NCBI RefSeq assembly: GCF_051622035.1
Contig: NC_135362.1
Location: 21,351,001 to 21,415,000 of the forward strand
Direction of reading: 5' to 3'
DNA: 64,000 bases
Origin: Arctopsyche grandis
Taxonomy: Eukaryota > Arthropoda > Insecta > Trichoptera > Hydropsychidae
The notes under the pieces are model-generated. The model ran no database searches, had not been told where the DNA came from, and saw only the letters and a list, made by a program, of their open reading frames with translations. Positions 1 through 11,400 of the stretch are shown here, piece after piece. The position numbers and the translations under genes were made by a program. Each line of letters begins with the position of its first letter. The first letter of the stretch is position 1.

Positions 1-985
1 TGCTGTTGACACACAAACACGCCTGGTTTTTTTTTTATTTAGCACTACACCACTGCATAGATATGTATGTATGTACATATTTGGTTTTGATAAAATTGTA
101 TTTTGGTATCCAATCTTAATTTAACATTGAGTCAAAAGAACCGAAAAAGAATTCCGTATTCTTTTAATATTTATTTAAGTACATGTCGTGATCAAAATTT
201 CGGTGGATGAACACGATTTGCACGATATTACGAATGAGGACAAAATCATCAAAAAATCATTAGACAAATATGTACCTAGCAATCATTTTATGGTTGAATT
301 GTATACCATTTTGAAAAGTCGCGCTTTAACTTTGAAAAATTACGCAATGCATTTAATCTTGAGAGGTTGCTTATCGATATGATAGTGAATTGGTTATAAA
401 AAAAAGACACACCTTTGACATACAATAATTCGGAAAAACACTTTAGATACAAAATGCAGCGTCATTTCAAAAACATACATATCTAATATGTACATATATA
501 TTTACAATATGGCTTTTTAAATGTAAAATCGAAATATATACATATGTATGTACATATAGCTGATGACTAATTTCACGATTTCGTAATTTCATTGCCCTTG
601 TTATTTTTAATTATCTGAAAGGAAACAACACAAGGACAGAAATAGAAACTTTTAAATTACGCTTACATAGGTACATCGCTTTTCAACTTTCGACAAAATT
701 TTATATTTATGAAGAGCTAGATATGTATGTACATACATATATGTAGGTACAATATGAATATATAATTTTAAATTATGCAGGCAACGTAATTAAAACGTTC
801 ACGCGTATACATGTATACATTTTTTGTCATTTAATGCTTAAAAGAGTAACATCGTATTCATAATAGCTTATATATATAGCTTATTATTTTTATGATTGTG
901 TTAAATATGTTGTTTGTGTATATATGTATGTATATGTTTTGTTTTTGTTATTTTATATACTAATTTCTTTAGTTATTCTTTTCTG
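1..985. other. AT-rich intergenic DNA, no gene seen
   Basis: Very AT-rich DNA with several copies of the short palindromic word TACATATGTATGTA (around 486, 541 and 720). An open frame at 188-382 begins with GTG, has no splice context and matches nothing I recognise. I see no gene here. Confidence 0.6.
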
Positions 986-989
986 TTAA

Positions 990-1063
990 ATTTTTGACCA
1001 TTGTGGCGCATTAAGAATTCCTGTAATGCTACAATGGTCCAAACTTTAAATAAATAAAATAAT
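990..1063 (+). mobile_element. 3' tail of a non-LTR retrotransposon, copy A
   Basis: A short imperfect hairpin (CATTGTGGCGCATTA ... TAATGCTACAATGG) is followed by GTCCAAACTT and an AAATAAATAAA tail. The same hairpin and tail recur at 21115-21183. A conserved 3' stem followed by a simple A-rich repeat is typical of non-LTR retrotransposon 3' ends. Clade not determined; the coding part is absent. Confidence 0.6.
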
Positions 1064-1091
1064 TCATAATTATTTTCAAACTCACTCAGTT

Positions 1092-1724
1092 TAGGGATCT
1101 CAAATATTCGTCGACTTCAACTATTCGAATATCGAATAGTAAATCAAGAGCTATTCGAATATTCGAATATATTCGAAAATTAAAAAAAAAGGTTATTACA
1201 TATGTATGTACCAAGCATAAATTTGAATGAATCGTCTTATCATAGTTGCCATTGAATTCCACCTCGTTTTTACAGCCAATAATAATTAAAAAAAAAAATT
1301 ATTTTTTCATTATGATTTCTTGTAAAAATATATATTTCGTCGGTGACTTCTTAAATATTCGTATTATTTTTCTGATGTTTTCTAAAATTTGTGGAGATCA
1401 ATTGAAAATCACTTATCAATCGAAAAGTGATTTTCTTCAAAAATTTCTGTATTTAATGAATAAAAATCCATATCTTCACATGTAGACATTTCATCTTCTT
1501 CATTATCTTCATTTTTATCACAATTATCCCCATTATATATTTCATTTTCTTCATAATCGTCGGCTTCTTCGTCATCACTCTTTTCGTGTTGTATTTAGTT
1601 TATAAAAAAATATATACACGAATAATATTCGAATAGTTGATGAAATATTCGAATAATGAATGGCTGAAAAATCAGACGAATAATTCGAATACTCGAATAT
1701 TCGAATATTCGATTGGGATCCCTA
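1092..1724. mobile_element. MITE with TAGGGATC terminal inverted repeats
   Basis: The left end TAGGGATCTCAAATATTCG mirrors the right end, read on the other strand as TAGGGATCCCAATCGAATA. Both ends continue into arrays of the word ATTCGAATA. The interior is about 600 bp, AT-rich and non-coding. Flanks (CTCAGT left, TTCAGA right) only loosely resemble a target duplication, so the family is not assigned; hAT-like is possible. Confidence 0.65.
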
Positions 1725-2865
1725 CTTCAGATGAATTTCTGTCACAGAAAAGACACTTAACAAAAGCTCTAAATGAAAAATTATAATGATATTTTTATTT
1801 GAAAAATACATATGTATAAATTTATATGTAAATACACGTACATGCATGCATTTTGTATGGAATGAGACACATCTAGGGCGATTCGATTTTAGAGCTACAA
1901 TTTTTATAACCGTGGCTGAGCTCGTGAGGCTAACCTTTCACAGGATTTGAAGGTTGATTGACCGCTGCTTGATATAAATTGACCTACAATTCGACTGGTC
2001 TCATATATGTATACACGTATATGAATTAATTTTTTTGCGCAGCGTGCAGTATTGAATGAAATGAGTTAAAATGAGTAGATTAAAAATAGAAACATTTATT
2101 ACATTATATAAAAACATTTCAAAATTTTATGAATCAGTCTATGTATGGACACATACACATACTTTTGTGCTATATGGATGTTTTGTATTGTTCGTATGTA
2201 CATAGAGTATCGAAGAATTGAACATTGTTTCTAAATATAAATATGTAAATAATATAACACGTGGAATTTATTTTAAAATTTACCTCAAGAAAAAAACACA
2301 TCCATACGTGATGTTTATTTTAGTTTCCATTTATCAATATAAACAAACATACATTGAATAAATGGAAAAATATCTCACCTTTGCGTGATGATAAATTTAA
2401 GGAAAATATTTGATTTATTGAGCAAAAATATTCATACGGCTATACAGAGGTCAATTTATCTACATAATAACTGTAATTTTTTGATTTTTTATTCATTTTA
2501 ACATTTAAAAAAGGCACTGAAAAAATACTATTATGTTTTATTGTTGATTAAATTTTTTTACGCATTTTCTGAAAATATTGGGTGACTGAATGTAATAATA
2601 ATATATATTAAATTGCGAGGAAAAAATATTATTTTCACTGTTAATCTGAGATATTTTGTATTTGTATATAAACGATAAAAAGAGAAATCTTCAAATTTTA
2701 TCATTAACTACCAAAACGCGATTTTTCACGACAAAGATTTCATTTGCAATAACCAAACGATTAGACTCAGCCAGGTATGTAATTGGTTATAATTTCATAA
2801 CGAAATAAACAGCATTTGATTCGGCTTTTGCAAATAATATTGCTTTTAAATATATGTATGCGAGT

Positions 2866-3687
2866 CAAAAAGTTACAAGATTTCAAGAACTGCTATCGGC
2901 ATATTTAAATATTAGGCATATCATAAACCCACAAATTTGTACAAAAATGTCGATGTTTGTCAGCTTTATTACCAAGATGATATAATTTTTTAAAGTGAAA
3001 ATATATTTTCACCAATTCAAGCAGGGATGCGTATGCTATTGCCAAATGCCGACGCTTTCATGAAAATTTTCATATACGATGTTAATTGAATAACATGTTA
3101 CTTAAATGATCAATTTACTTATAAAAATGTATCCCATGTTGTTTATTGTGTGTTTTTGAATGCATCGTGCAATTTTTAACGATTTCCTTGCCCAGAGAAG
3201 TTTTTGTCAGACATACGTCTACCACCAAGCATCGAATACGACTGATTTTAAAATTTATTTCTGCAAATAATTTATGCAAAGTTTTTGAGGAAATAACAAA
3301 ACTAATTCAAATTCAGCTTACAATTCCAATGACTATCACTGAGCCAGAACGGTGTTTTTTGTCAATAAAAAAAATACAGACATATATAAGAATCGATTGA
3401 CGGCTTGGATTGATTGTTCAGGAAAGATTGACGGCTATGTCTATGCTTTCAATTGAAAACTACGTACATAAGTAAAAAAATGATCATGAACAATGAAAAA
3501 TTTAACGAAAAGGTGATAGACCTTTTTTCAAGGAAAAAAGACAGAAGAGTTAATGAAATAAAAATACATATAATGTTTAATTTTAATAATTTTGATGTTA
3601 ATAGTTAAACGTAATCCAAATAAACTTTTATTTTTATTTTTAATCAACCGCAGCACCCCTAGATATCTTATCCACGAGCCGCCACTG
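2866..3687 (+). pseudogene. hAT transposase remnant (C-terminal dimerisation region)
   Basis: The frame at about 3200-3400 encodes the C-terminal hAT dimerisation motif (a TEPERCFLSIKKIQTYIR segment). After small frame disruptions it continues with QERLTAMSMLSIEN (about 3420-3474) and FNEKVIDLFSRKKDRR (about 3499-3550), the order seen in ZMYM/THAP12-like hAT transposases. The element ends at 3687 in CCGCCACTG, the inverse of a CAGTGGCGG hAT end. A related copy ends at 59651 on the other strand. Frameshifts and loss of the N-terminal half make it dead. The left limit is uncertain. Confidence 0.8.
2994..3027 (-). repeat. Fragment of the CAGTGAAAATATATTTTCAC foldback family
   Basis: GTGAAAATATATTTTCACC followed by AATTCAAGCAG is the reverse complement of part of the foldback element at 21293-21617. 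Confidence 0.5.
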
Positions 3688-3845
3688 GATATATGTAAGT
3701 GTACTGATAATTAAAAAAAGTTTTATTTTTTGAGTTATTGTAATTTTATTTTGGTTGTTCATTTTTATATTTTAATAAATATATATTTTTATTTATTTAA
3801 AACAATAAAAAAATAAAGGGGCGGCAAAGTATCATATGCCACGAG

Positions 3846-4052
3846 GGTAAACGGACTACTAGTCATATGTGAACCAGTCACAGGACAACCGGTCACTCTA
3901 GATCGGTCACACGTGATCACCCGTCACACTAAAACTGGTCACGACAAAACTGGTTAACCGATTTTAGGGTGTGACCAGTTTTCTCGTGTGACCGATCAAG
4001 AGCGACCGGTTTTCCTGTGACCGGTTCACATTTGACTAGTAATCACCGAACC
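3846..4052. mobile_element. Foldback element 1 (GGTAAACGG family), 8 bp target duplication
   Basis: This 207 bp element folds on itself. The left arm (GGTAAACGGACTACTAGTCA...) and the inverted right arm (GGTTCGGTGATTACTAGTCA...) then both run through GTGAACC, GGTCACAGGA, AACCGGTC and GATCGGTCAC. The flanking octamer GCCACGAG is present at 3838-3845 and 4053-4060, consistent with a target-site duplication. The arms are built of GGTCAC/GTGACC words. No coding capacity. A truncated relative lies at 60330-60480. Confidence 0.85.
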
Positions 4053-4070
4053 GCCACGAGTGCCAAAAAC

Positions 4071-4274
4071 GGTAATTGGACTATTCGTCACATTGGGGTG
4101 GTCACAAAGACATTTTTTGCCATGAAAATCGCGAATACACAATATTTGGCACTCAAGTTCTCGTTACTATGATAGTTATCGTTAGTATGATGGACTTTTC
4201 GGCTGCCAGATGTTCCGTTATAGAGATTTGAGTGACTTTGTGACGAGTAATTTGTGACCAGTAATCACCGAACC
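4071..4274. mobile_element. Foldback element 2 (same family), 9 bp target duplication
   Basis: It sits 18 bp beyond element 1. The left end GGTAATTGGACTATTCGTCAC and the inverted right end GGTTCGGTGATTACTGGTCAC match the ends of element 1, but the interior differs; it includes TTGGCACTCAAGTTCTCGTTA, a word also found at 19552, 33672 and 58783. A perfect 9 bp duplication GCCAAAAAC flanks it (4062-4070 and 4275-4283). Confidence 0.85.
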
Positions 4275-4283
4275 GCCAAAAAC

Positions 4284-4735
4284 ATTGCTACGGATCTGGT
4301 GCGAAATAATCCATTTACATTCGGAAAAATCCGAGCACGTATCGTTTTGTAGTTGAATTATTTTTGTTTTGTTTTTTTATGCAATATATTTTTATTTGAA
4401 AATAGATATACCATCGTTGTTATCGGTCGATTGTAATTTAGCCGTATTTTTTGAGATAATTTACTTTATTTGATAACATATGCCTTAGTAGTTTGGTTTT
4501 CTTTTGAAACCCTTTTTACACCCGGTATTATCGTTTTGCACCCGATATACAGAAACAGAAACAGTATTAGAAACAGAAAATAGTGTATTAGAAACAGTAC
4601 AGAAAACGGTATTAGAAACAGAAAAGACTCGTATTCGATTGGAGTAATCCAATGCGGCAATAGAGTGTCTTTGAAAAACTGAAAGGTCAACGTGACAAAG
4701 TGAAAAATCCATAGCAATCGATGCAAGCATGTGAA
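4284..4735. other. Upstream DNA of G6PD
   Basis: AT-rich to about 4500, then a stretch with AGAAACAG repeats (4553-4625) leading into the G6PD promoter. Open frames here are low-complexity and not credible genes. Confidence 0.5.
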
Positions 4736-4743
4736 TGACGTCA
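4736..4743 (+). promoter_or_regulatory. CRE-like palindrome upstream of G6PD
   Basis: TGACGTCA is a perfect consensus cAMP-response/ATF-type site about 290 bp before the G6PD start codon, at the edge of a GC-rich block (about 4740-5030) that looks like promoter plus 5' UTR. Function is inferred from sequence only. Confidence 0.4.
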
Positions 4744-4941
4744 CGTCGCGCGACTATAGAATAGCAGTGCTAGTGTGGGTGGAAGAGAGGGGTAGAGGAG
4801 CAGCAGGTGGTGGGGAGGTGGGGGGGTCTTCAGCTGATGAGGCGATGTGCGGGAAGAGAGGGGGGCCGCTAGCGTTGCTGTGCTGAGACGTTGAAGCGTT
4901 GAGACATTGAGACGCTGAGACGCTGGCCGGTGAGTCGTGAG

Positions 4942-4986
4942 CGCTGATCGCTGATCGCTGATCGCCGATCGCCGATCGCCGATAGT
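4942..4986 (+). repeat. Tandem GATCGCYG repeat in the G6PD leader
   Basis: About six 7-8 bp units of GATCGCTG then GATCGCCG lie immediately before the G6PD ORF, probably in its 5' UTR. Confidence 0.6.
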
Positions 4987-5030
4987 CTATCGATCGTCCA
5001 CCGTTCACCGTCCACCGGTTCAGCAGCGAC

Positions 5031-6500
5031 ATGGAGACGGAACGGCCGCACGTGTTTGTCGTCCTCGGAGCGTCCGGAGATCTCGCCAGGAAGAAGATCT
5101 ACCCGACGCTGTGGTGGCTGTGGAGGGAGAATCGTCTCCCCAAGGACACGACCTTCGTAGGGTATGCCAGGTCTCCTCTCGCCATCCACGCTCTGCAAAA
5201 CTCCTGTCTTCCTTACTGCGCACTTTCCGCCGACGAGGATGCCCTCTTCCAATCTTTCTGGCAGAAAAATCGCTACGTTGCCGGTTCATATGACAAAGAC
5301 GCTGACTTTAAAAGACTTCACTCGGAGCTCGACTCCAGCGCTGGAGCTCGCCCTCACAATCGACTCTTCTATCTAGCTCTGCCGCCTTCAGTCTTCGAAC
5401 CGGCCACGGCTAACATAAAGCACTTCTGTACGACGACTCAAGGTTGGAATAGGATCATCATAGAAAAGCCTTTCGGTAGGGACGCTCAGAGCTCCCAACG
5501 ACTCAGCGATCACCTCGCTTCCCTATTCCACGAAGATCAAATGTATAGAATCGATCACTATCTCGGCAAGGAGATGGTGCAGAATCTCATGACGCTCCGA
5601 TTCGGGAATAGAATTTTCCAACCGTCTTGGAACAGAGAGAGTGTAGCTTCCGTTCTGATTACCTTCAAAGAACCGTTCGGTACTCAAGGACGCGGAGGAT
5701 ACTTCGATAGCTTCGGCATTGTAAGGGACGTCATGCAGAACCATTTGCTGCAAATACTTTGCATGGTAGCTATGGAGAAACCGACGTCCGTCAACCCGGA
5801 CGATATAAGAGATGAGAAAGTGAAAGTACTGCGTAGCATTAAACCGTTGCAACTGAAAGACGTTGTCGTCGGGCAGTATGTTAAAAACCCCGAAGGACAA
5901 GGGGACGCCGCATTAGGATATCTAGACGATCCTACAGTTCCAAAAGATTCTGTAACTCCTACGTATGCTATGGCAGTTCTGCAAATAAACAACGAAAGAT
6001 GGGACGGAGTTCCATTCATTCTGAGGTGTGGAAAAGCGCTCAACGAGAGGAAAGCTGAAGTCCGCATTCAATACCACGACGTCGCCGGTGATATCTTCGA
6101 AGGTGAAACGAAAAGGAATGAATTGGTGATGCGCGTTCAGCCCGGTGAGGCTATATATCTGAAGATGATGTGCAAATCTCCGGGAAGAGCGTTCGATCTC
6201 GTCGAGACTGAATTGGACTTGACATACAGTCACAGATATAAAGAAGTGCCGATGCCCGACGCCTATGAGCGTCTCATAGAGGACGTGTTTGTTGGCTCAC
6301 AGATGAACTTCGTACGTAGTGACGAGCTGAGAGAAGCGTGGCGGATCTTTACACCGCTGCTGCAGCAGCTGGAAGAGGACCGAGTGCGACCCGTTACATA
6401 TGTCTACGGCACCCGAGGTCCCAAAGAAGCCGATCATAAACTTTTAATGAACAACTTTAAATACTCAGGTTCCTACAAATGGCATCAAAACCACAAATAA
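5031..6500 (+). CDS. G6PD: Glucose-6-phosphate 1-dehydrogenase
   Basis: Catalyses glucose 6-phosphate + NADP+ to 6-phosphogluconolactone + NADPH, the entry and rate-limiting step of the cytosolic pentose phosphate pathway. The 489-residue ORF has the N-terminal dinucleotide fingerprint GASGDLA (residues 13-19), the substrate-binding signature RIDHYLGKE (173-181), the catalytic-base histidine in DVMQNHLLQ (His238, corresponding to human His263), and the family segments [33 protein letters not shown] and [17 protein letters not shown]. It ends YKWHQNHK, where the family usually ends. Compared with human (515 aa) it lacks only about 25 N-terminal residues before the Rossmann fold, so it is essentially full length. 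The first ATG in a GC-rich leader is taken as the start. Oddity: the coding region has no introns although every other gene here has many. An intact frame and a good upstream promoter argue that it is functional. Confidence 0.97.
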   Translation: METERPHVFVVLGASGDLARKKIYPTLWWLWRENRLPKDTTFVGYARSPLAIHALQNSCLPYCALSADEDALFQSFWQKNRYVAGSYDKDADFKRLHSELDSSAGARPHNRLFYLALPPSVFEPATANIKHFCTTTQGWNRIIIEKPFGRDAQSSQRLSDHLASLFHEDQMYRIDHYLGKEMVQNLMTLRFGNRIFQPSWNRESVASVLITFKEPFGTQGRGGYFDSFGIVRDVMQNHLLQILCMVAMEKPTSVNPDDIRDEKVKVLRSIKPLQLKDVVVGQYVKNPEGQGDAALGYLDDPTVPKDSVTPTYAMAVLQINNERWDGVPFILRCGKALNERKAEVRIQYHDVAGDIFEGETKRNELVMRVQPGEAIYLKMMCKSPGRAFDLVETELDLTYSHRYKEVPMPDAYERLIEDVFVGSQMNFVRSDELREAWRIFTPLLQQLEEDRVRPVTYVYGTRGPKEADHKLLMNNFKYSGSYKWHQNHK

Positions 6501-7200
6501 TGCTCTAACGTTATATTTACTATTTATTTATTTATTGAATTTTATAAATTTGAATACATTTCGGGAGTTTATCTGGTGTTAGGTTACTTCGTAAGATATT
6601 ACACAGAAATTTTTGTATGTTATTTTATAAGGTTTTCGGATACTCTGCATTTCTTCCATATTTCAAATACTCTATGTCGTTATTTTCTATATTATTTATT
6701 AAATGTCTATATTTTGTAACCGTGATATTAAAATTTTAATAATATATCAGATATATATATATATGTACCCATTTTGTATACTCACAATATTTATGTTTTT
6801 GTAAACATGACATCAATTTAATAATTTATACATATAAATCAAATTAAAATTATTTTATACATATTTATTTAAAACATTCCATATGGGTATTATATTTTAC
6901 AATAATGTGCTGTGCACTTTTAAAAGTTATGAAATTCTGTTGACGACTAATTGAATATTATCTATTTTTATACGCCTTTTATGAAATTAAAAGTAAATTA
7001 ATACAAGCCGTTTTTCTTTTTTGTAAATTGATTTATATCCCAAAAGCAACACACGTAAAATCTACAAAAGAATCTGTGAGCTGCAACTTTTCATAACTGG
7101 ATGCAGTTTTGCAAACAAAATACAATTTCAGACCATTCAACCAAAGGAGACGTTAGAGTAAGATACATATGTAAATTTTACAGTCTTAATGTACATTTCG
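6501..7200. other. 3' flank of G6PD, convergent with cnn
   Basis: AT-rich 3' UTR and intergenic DNA with no ORF of note. No long poly(A) tract directly follows the ORF, so a recent retrocopy signature is not visible. Confidence 0.55.
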
Positions 7201-7932
7201 CTCGTTCATGAACATACTAGTTTGTTCATACACGAACAAATGTGGCCAGTTTTAGTGTACACAAAAGAACAAATTGACAAATTAACTAGTTTGTTCGTGC
7301 ACAAACTATTAGGCACAAATATTCTCAATCGTTTGTCTCATCATCGATGTATGTATACTGGGTGAAAATATTCGTTTATCATGCATACATATGAAAAACG
7401 GTTAGTATATATGTATATCGGTGGCGTGCGGTAAAACTCTCTCCCCCCATCGTACATCCTCACTTAATTTGCGCGAGCAGGATACAAGAGGAACAGGCTT
7501 TTCCTCCCGTATCCTGCGCGCGCACATTAAACAAGGTTGTATAACAAAAAGAGAGATAATTTCAGCGCATGGCACTGATATATACATAGCACCGTTTACC
7601 ATGCACCCTTTTTTTTTGATCTTTTGATTTTCGATCTTTGCCTTCCGATATTTGCTTTTTCGACCTTTTCACTTTCGATGCCGTGAGATAAACCCATGTA
7701 TACTTACTCTGGGTTGCAATATTTTTTATATTAACGGGATTGGGAATTATAGTAACGTTTTAATGCGGTTTCCATTGGATTTCCCATTCCGTTTGAACAT
7801 TCCAAAGGTTTTGAGAGCTTAAGTTTCATGCGACATGTGGTGAGAGTCCATTTGAAGATAGCTTTTGACTGTTAACATTTAAACTAAAACCAATAGTTCA
7901 TGTATGAACAAACTAGTATGTTCATGTACGAG
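7201..7932. mobile_element. Foldback-type element with a second element nested in it
   Basis: The left terminal repeat (CTCGTTCATGAACATACTAG...) is inverted at 7895-7932 (CTCGTACATGAACATACTAG...), with TTTGTTCATACAYGAAC following in both. The ACTAGTTTGTTC word recurs at 7283. A GCGCGAGCAGGATACAAG element (about 7420-7690) is inserted in the middle. Non-coding. Confidence 0.65.
7420..7690. mobile_element. Partial GCGCGAGCAGGATAC foldback copy
   Basis: It shares CACTTAATTTGCGCGAGCAG, the GTATCCTGCGCGCGC hairpin, ACCGTTTACCATGCACCC and CGATCTTTGCCTTCC with the complete copy at 24037-24412. Here only one long arm is kept. Confidence 0.65.
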
Positions 7933-8428
7933 TCGGAGTGATCACATGAACTGTAATATACATATTTGCGAAACTCTAAGTTTAGTCTATTCAGAAGATT
8001 GTTAGCTGTTTGAACCTTAAATACACTAATTTAGAAAAATTGTGTAATTTAAAATATATTTATAAAAAAATACGTTCATATGAATGTATGTATGTATGTT
8101 GAATTTACATACATTGATACTAATCTTATAGGAATGAATAACAAGTATATTAATTAACATAATGTTATCATTCGATAATTGGAGTTTCACGTTTTATTTT
8201 CATGATCAGCGATGCCGAGTGTAATACATAACATTATTCCTTTGATTTTAAAACACAGGGTGAACACGAAAGATAAATTGTAAAAAATAATATACATGTA
8301 AAAAATAAAATGTATATTTATCATAAAAAATTCAATTTCACAATATTGTATAATAAAAGTAAATAAACATTAATTTAGAAAGGTAAAAATGGAATTTCAG
8401 AGTAAGGCATTACCATAATGGAAGAGTA
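7933..8428. other. 3' flank of cnn
   Basis: AT-rich DNA holding the cnn 3' UTR on the minus strand. An AATAAA on that strand lies near 8190. No other feature seen. Confidence 0.5.
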
Positions 8429-11400
8429 TTACGAATCATAAGTTAAATTATCACGGACTTGGCGTAAAACAGAGTGTGTTTTGTGGATTTCTTGGCACAT
8501 GGCACGTTGCACTTTCTTCTTGCGAGAATTCGCTGCGTGGAGTTGGTTCAAAGTACTTTCTAAAGTTCGCTGGGTCCGTTCTAACCTTTCGCGAAGTATG
8601 ACATTCTCCGAAGCTAAATCATCTATACAAGAAAATAAAAATATATTAAAACTTTCAATACAGAATGCAAGATATGTAGATACATATATATCGATGTACT
8701 TACTTGGCATGTAGTCTACGTGTGAGGGAGTTGGTTCCATCAGTTCTAAGCTCGATAGGCGGTCGCTATCAATCCCTTGATCGGGGGAGGTTGTTCGTTG
8801 AGGAGAATCTGAACCGTGTGTAGGGAATGGTATGAGTTTGTTTGAAGAATTCTGCCATGAGTCCAAGTGGACCAGACGATTTTGCAATTCGGCATTGGCA
8901 TTTTCCAATTCGCTCAGCCTCAATCTCGTTTCGGTGAGCGATCTTCTTAATCTGTCGGCTTCTGCATCGCTGCGCATTTTTTGTTCGGCAACTACAGTCC
9001 TATCTAGTGTTGCTTGTGATGCTTGTAGTGCGGCGTTATCTAATTCGTGTCGTAACGCTTCATACCTTACACGAGTCACCCATTCGGTTTCTATTTTTTC
9101 TTTTATGTCTTTTATTTTCGTATTGCAAGCTTCATTGGTATCTTGAATCTCATTTTGTAGTGATTTTCTGTGCTGCTGTTCCTTAATGAGTGACTTTTCC
9201 AGATTTAAAGCGTGATTTTCAACGCTCTTTAATTTTTCCTCAACGGCGATTTTTTCAGCAGCCAACTGCTCAATCATTTCCCTATGTTTCGAAGTGAAGT
9301 TCTCCAAAGCTCTTTCAGTATCATCCAATTTTTTGTTGAGCTTATTAATCTCATCATGTTTCTGCTTTATGTTAACGATAAATTGAGCCTTGTTAGTTTC
9401 TATAATTAGTTCCAAGTCGATAATTTTATTGTTGGCATCTTCTAATACTTTTTGTATTCCAGCTTTTTCTTCCATCAACGTTGTTATTTGACTATTATAA
9501 TTAGCAAAAATATTTTCGTCCGAACACCATTGAGACTGTCGTGTGTATGGGTGTTTGCGACATGTACAAGCCTCATCTTCACTAGACATGCTCTCTTTCA
9601 CATTGGTTTCTTCTAGAGGACCTCCCATCCGTGCTAATGAGACACTACGGTCTGGTTCAGACCAACACTCGGATTCAGATTGATCTATTTGGTAGACTTC
9701 TTGTCCGTGCCAAGTTGTGTTTAGATTCATCTTATTCATTTTGTTCATTCTGAGTTTGGATTTTTTCAGAAGGAGTTTATTATATTCATAAGACATTGAT
9801 TTTGTTTTTTGATCAATTTTAGTATCAGATTCATCGTCTGTGTTTCGACAAATGCAACGTTCTTTTACAGAATTTAATTGTATTCTCAGTCTTTCGATTT
9901 CTTGTTGCATTTTAATTTCTAAATCATTATTCTCATTATTTTCAATAGTTTTATTCAATTTTTTGTAATCTAAAGGTTTAATGTGACAGGTCATACTATC
10001 ATCTAAAACTAAATGATGTCCAAATATTTTTGTCAAGTCAGCCAATTTTGGCGAGTGAGATTCGTTATGTAAAGTCAAATCCATGTAACTATTTTCTAAA
10101 TATTGTGAGGCAGATGGATCTAATTTAAGACCCACGGGTAATTCTAAAGATTGCTCTAACAAGTTTTCAACTTTACGCCGTTTTTCATCACCAAGAATAC
10201 ACCTAGAATGCAAATCAATGACTTATTAATATTAGTTATATATTTATCTTAATTCAATAAAAAAAAAAGGGAAACAAACCTGTTGGAAAGTAGAGAGTCC
10301 AAGAAATAAGCCATTTCTTGCAATCTGCCGGTCAAAATGTGTAGCAGATTCCTAAAAAATTGATACAAAATAGTTAAAAAAATTAAAAGGAGTCAACGTT
10401 AACTTAAATATATATAGATAAATATAATTAAATTACTTTTGGTCATTTTCTCTAGTAGCATCTTGATTTTTTTCAAACTCACACTTGGGTTTTACATAAA
10501 TAGATTCTCGTAGTGTATTAATTTTCTTTTCCAAATGATTGTTCATCCAATTCCATTCTTTGTCATCATTTTGAGATGAATTTTTAGAATTTGAAAGTTC
10601 TTTTAAGGCACTTTTTGTTTTTAATTCATTTTCCAATGCAACAATTTTACTATCACGCTCATTTAACATTTCATTATATTTTTTAATCATCATAATTCTA
10701 TTATCACTAGATCCTTCTTGCTAAAAAAATAAATTAAATTGTATTTTTGGAGAAAAAGACGTTGAAATCATATCCATAAAAGTTTAATTGATAGATTATG
10801 ATCATTTGATATCTATACCTCAGACTGTTCAATAATATTTTCTTTTTCTTCTAAGCTGCTTTTCAATTTTCTATTTTCCCGATCCATTTGTTTGATTCGT
10901 ACCAAACAACCTAATTAATATATATATAAATTTTAGATTTTTAATATTGAAAGCTGTTAATTACAGAGATAAAAACTAAATATATACATACTTTGTATCA
11001 TTTGACAGGCATTTAAGTTTTCTTGACGAAGTTTTTCCAACAACTGTTCAACCTGAATTATATAAAAAATATTTAATTTATTGCAAAAAATTGAAAAAGT
11101 ATCTGTCTATATACTAGAAAACTTACATCTTGTGAAGTCAGCTCACTCTTTCTGCAAAAAAATGACAATTTAGTAAGAAGTCTACATAAACACATATGTA
11201 TAAAATTTTAAATTTAGTATAGTTACCTTTCTGTTTTTATTCTTTTCTCAGCTTCAGAATGTTGTAATTGTTCACTGACCTCTCTATAATTTTGAATATG
11301 AAAATATTAAAAACTGCTATATGAAATAATTTAATATAATATTTTAGGAAATAACATTACTGTAACTGTTGCCGTTGTTGTATGAATTCTTTATCACGAG

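Noticed and set aside
5523-6233. Minus-strand frames of 103-127 codons across G6PD
   Set aside because: Antisense shadows of a well-supported coding region.
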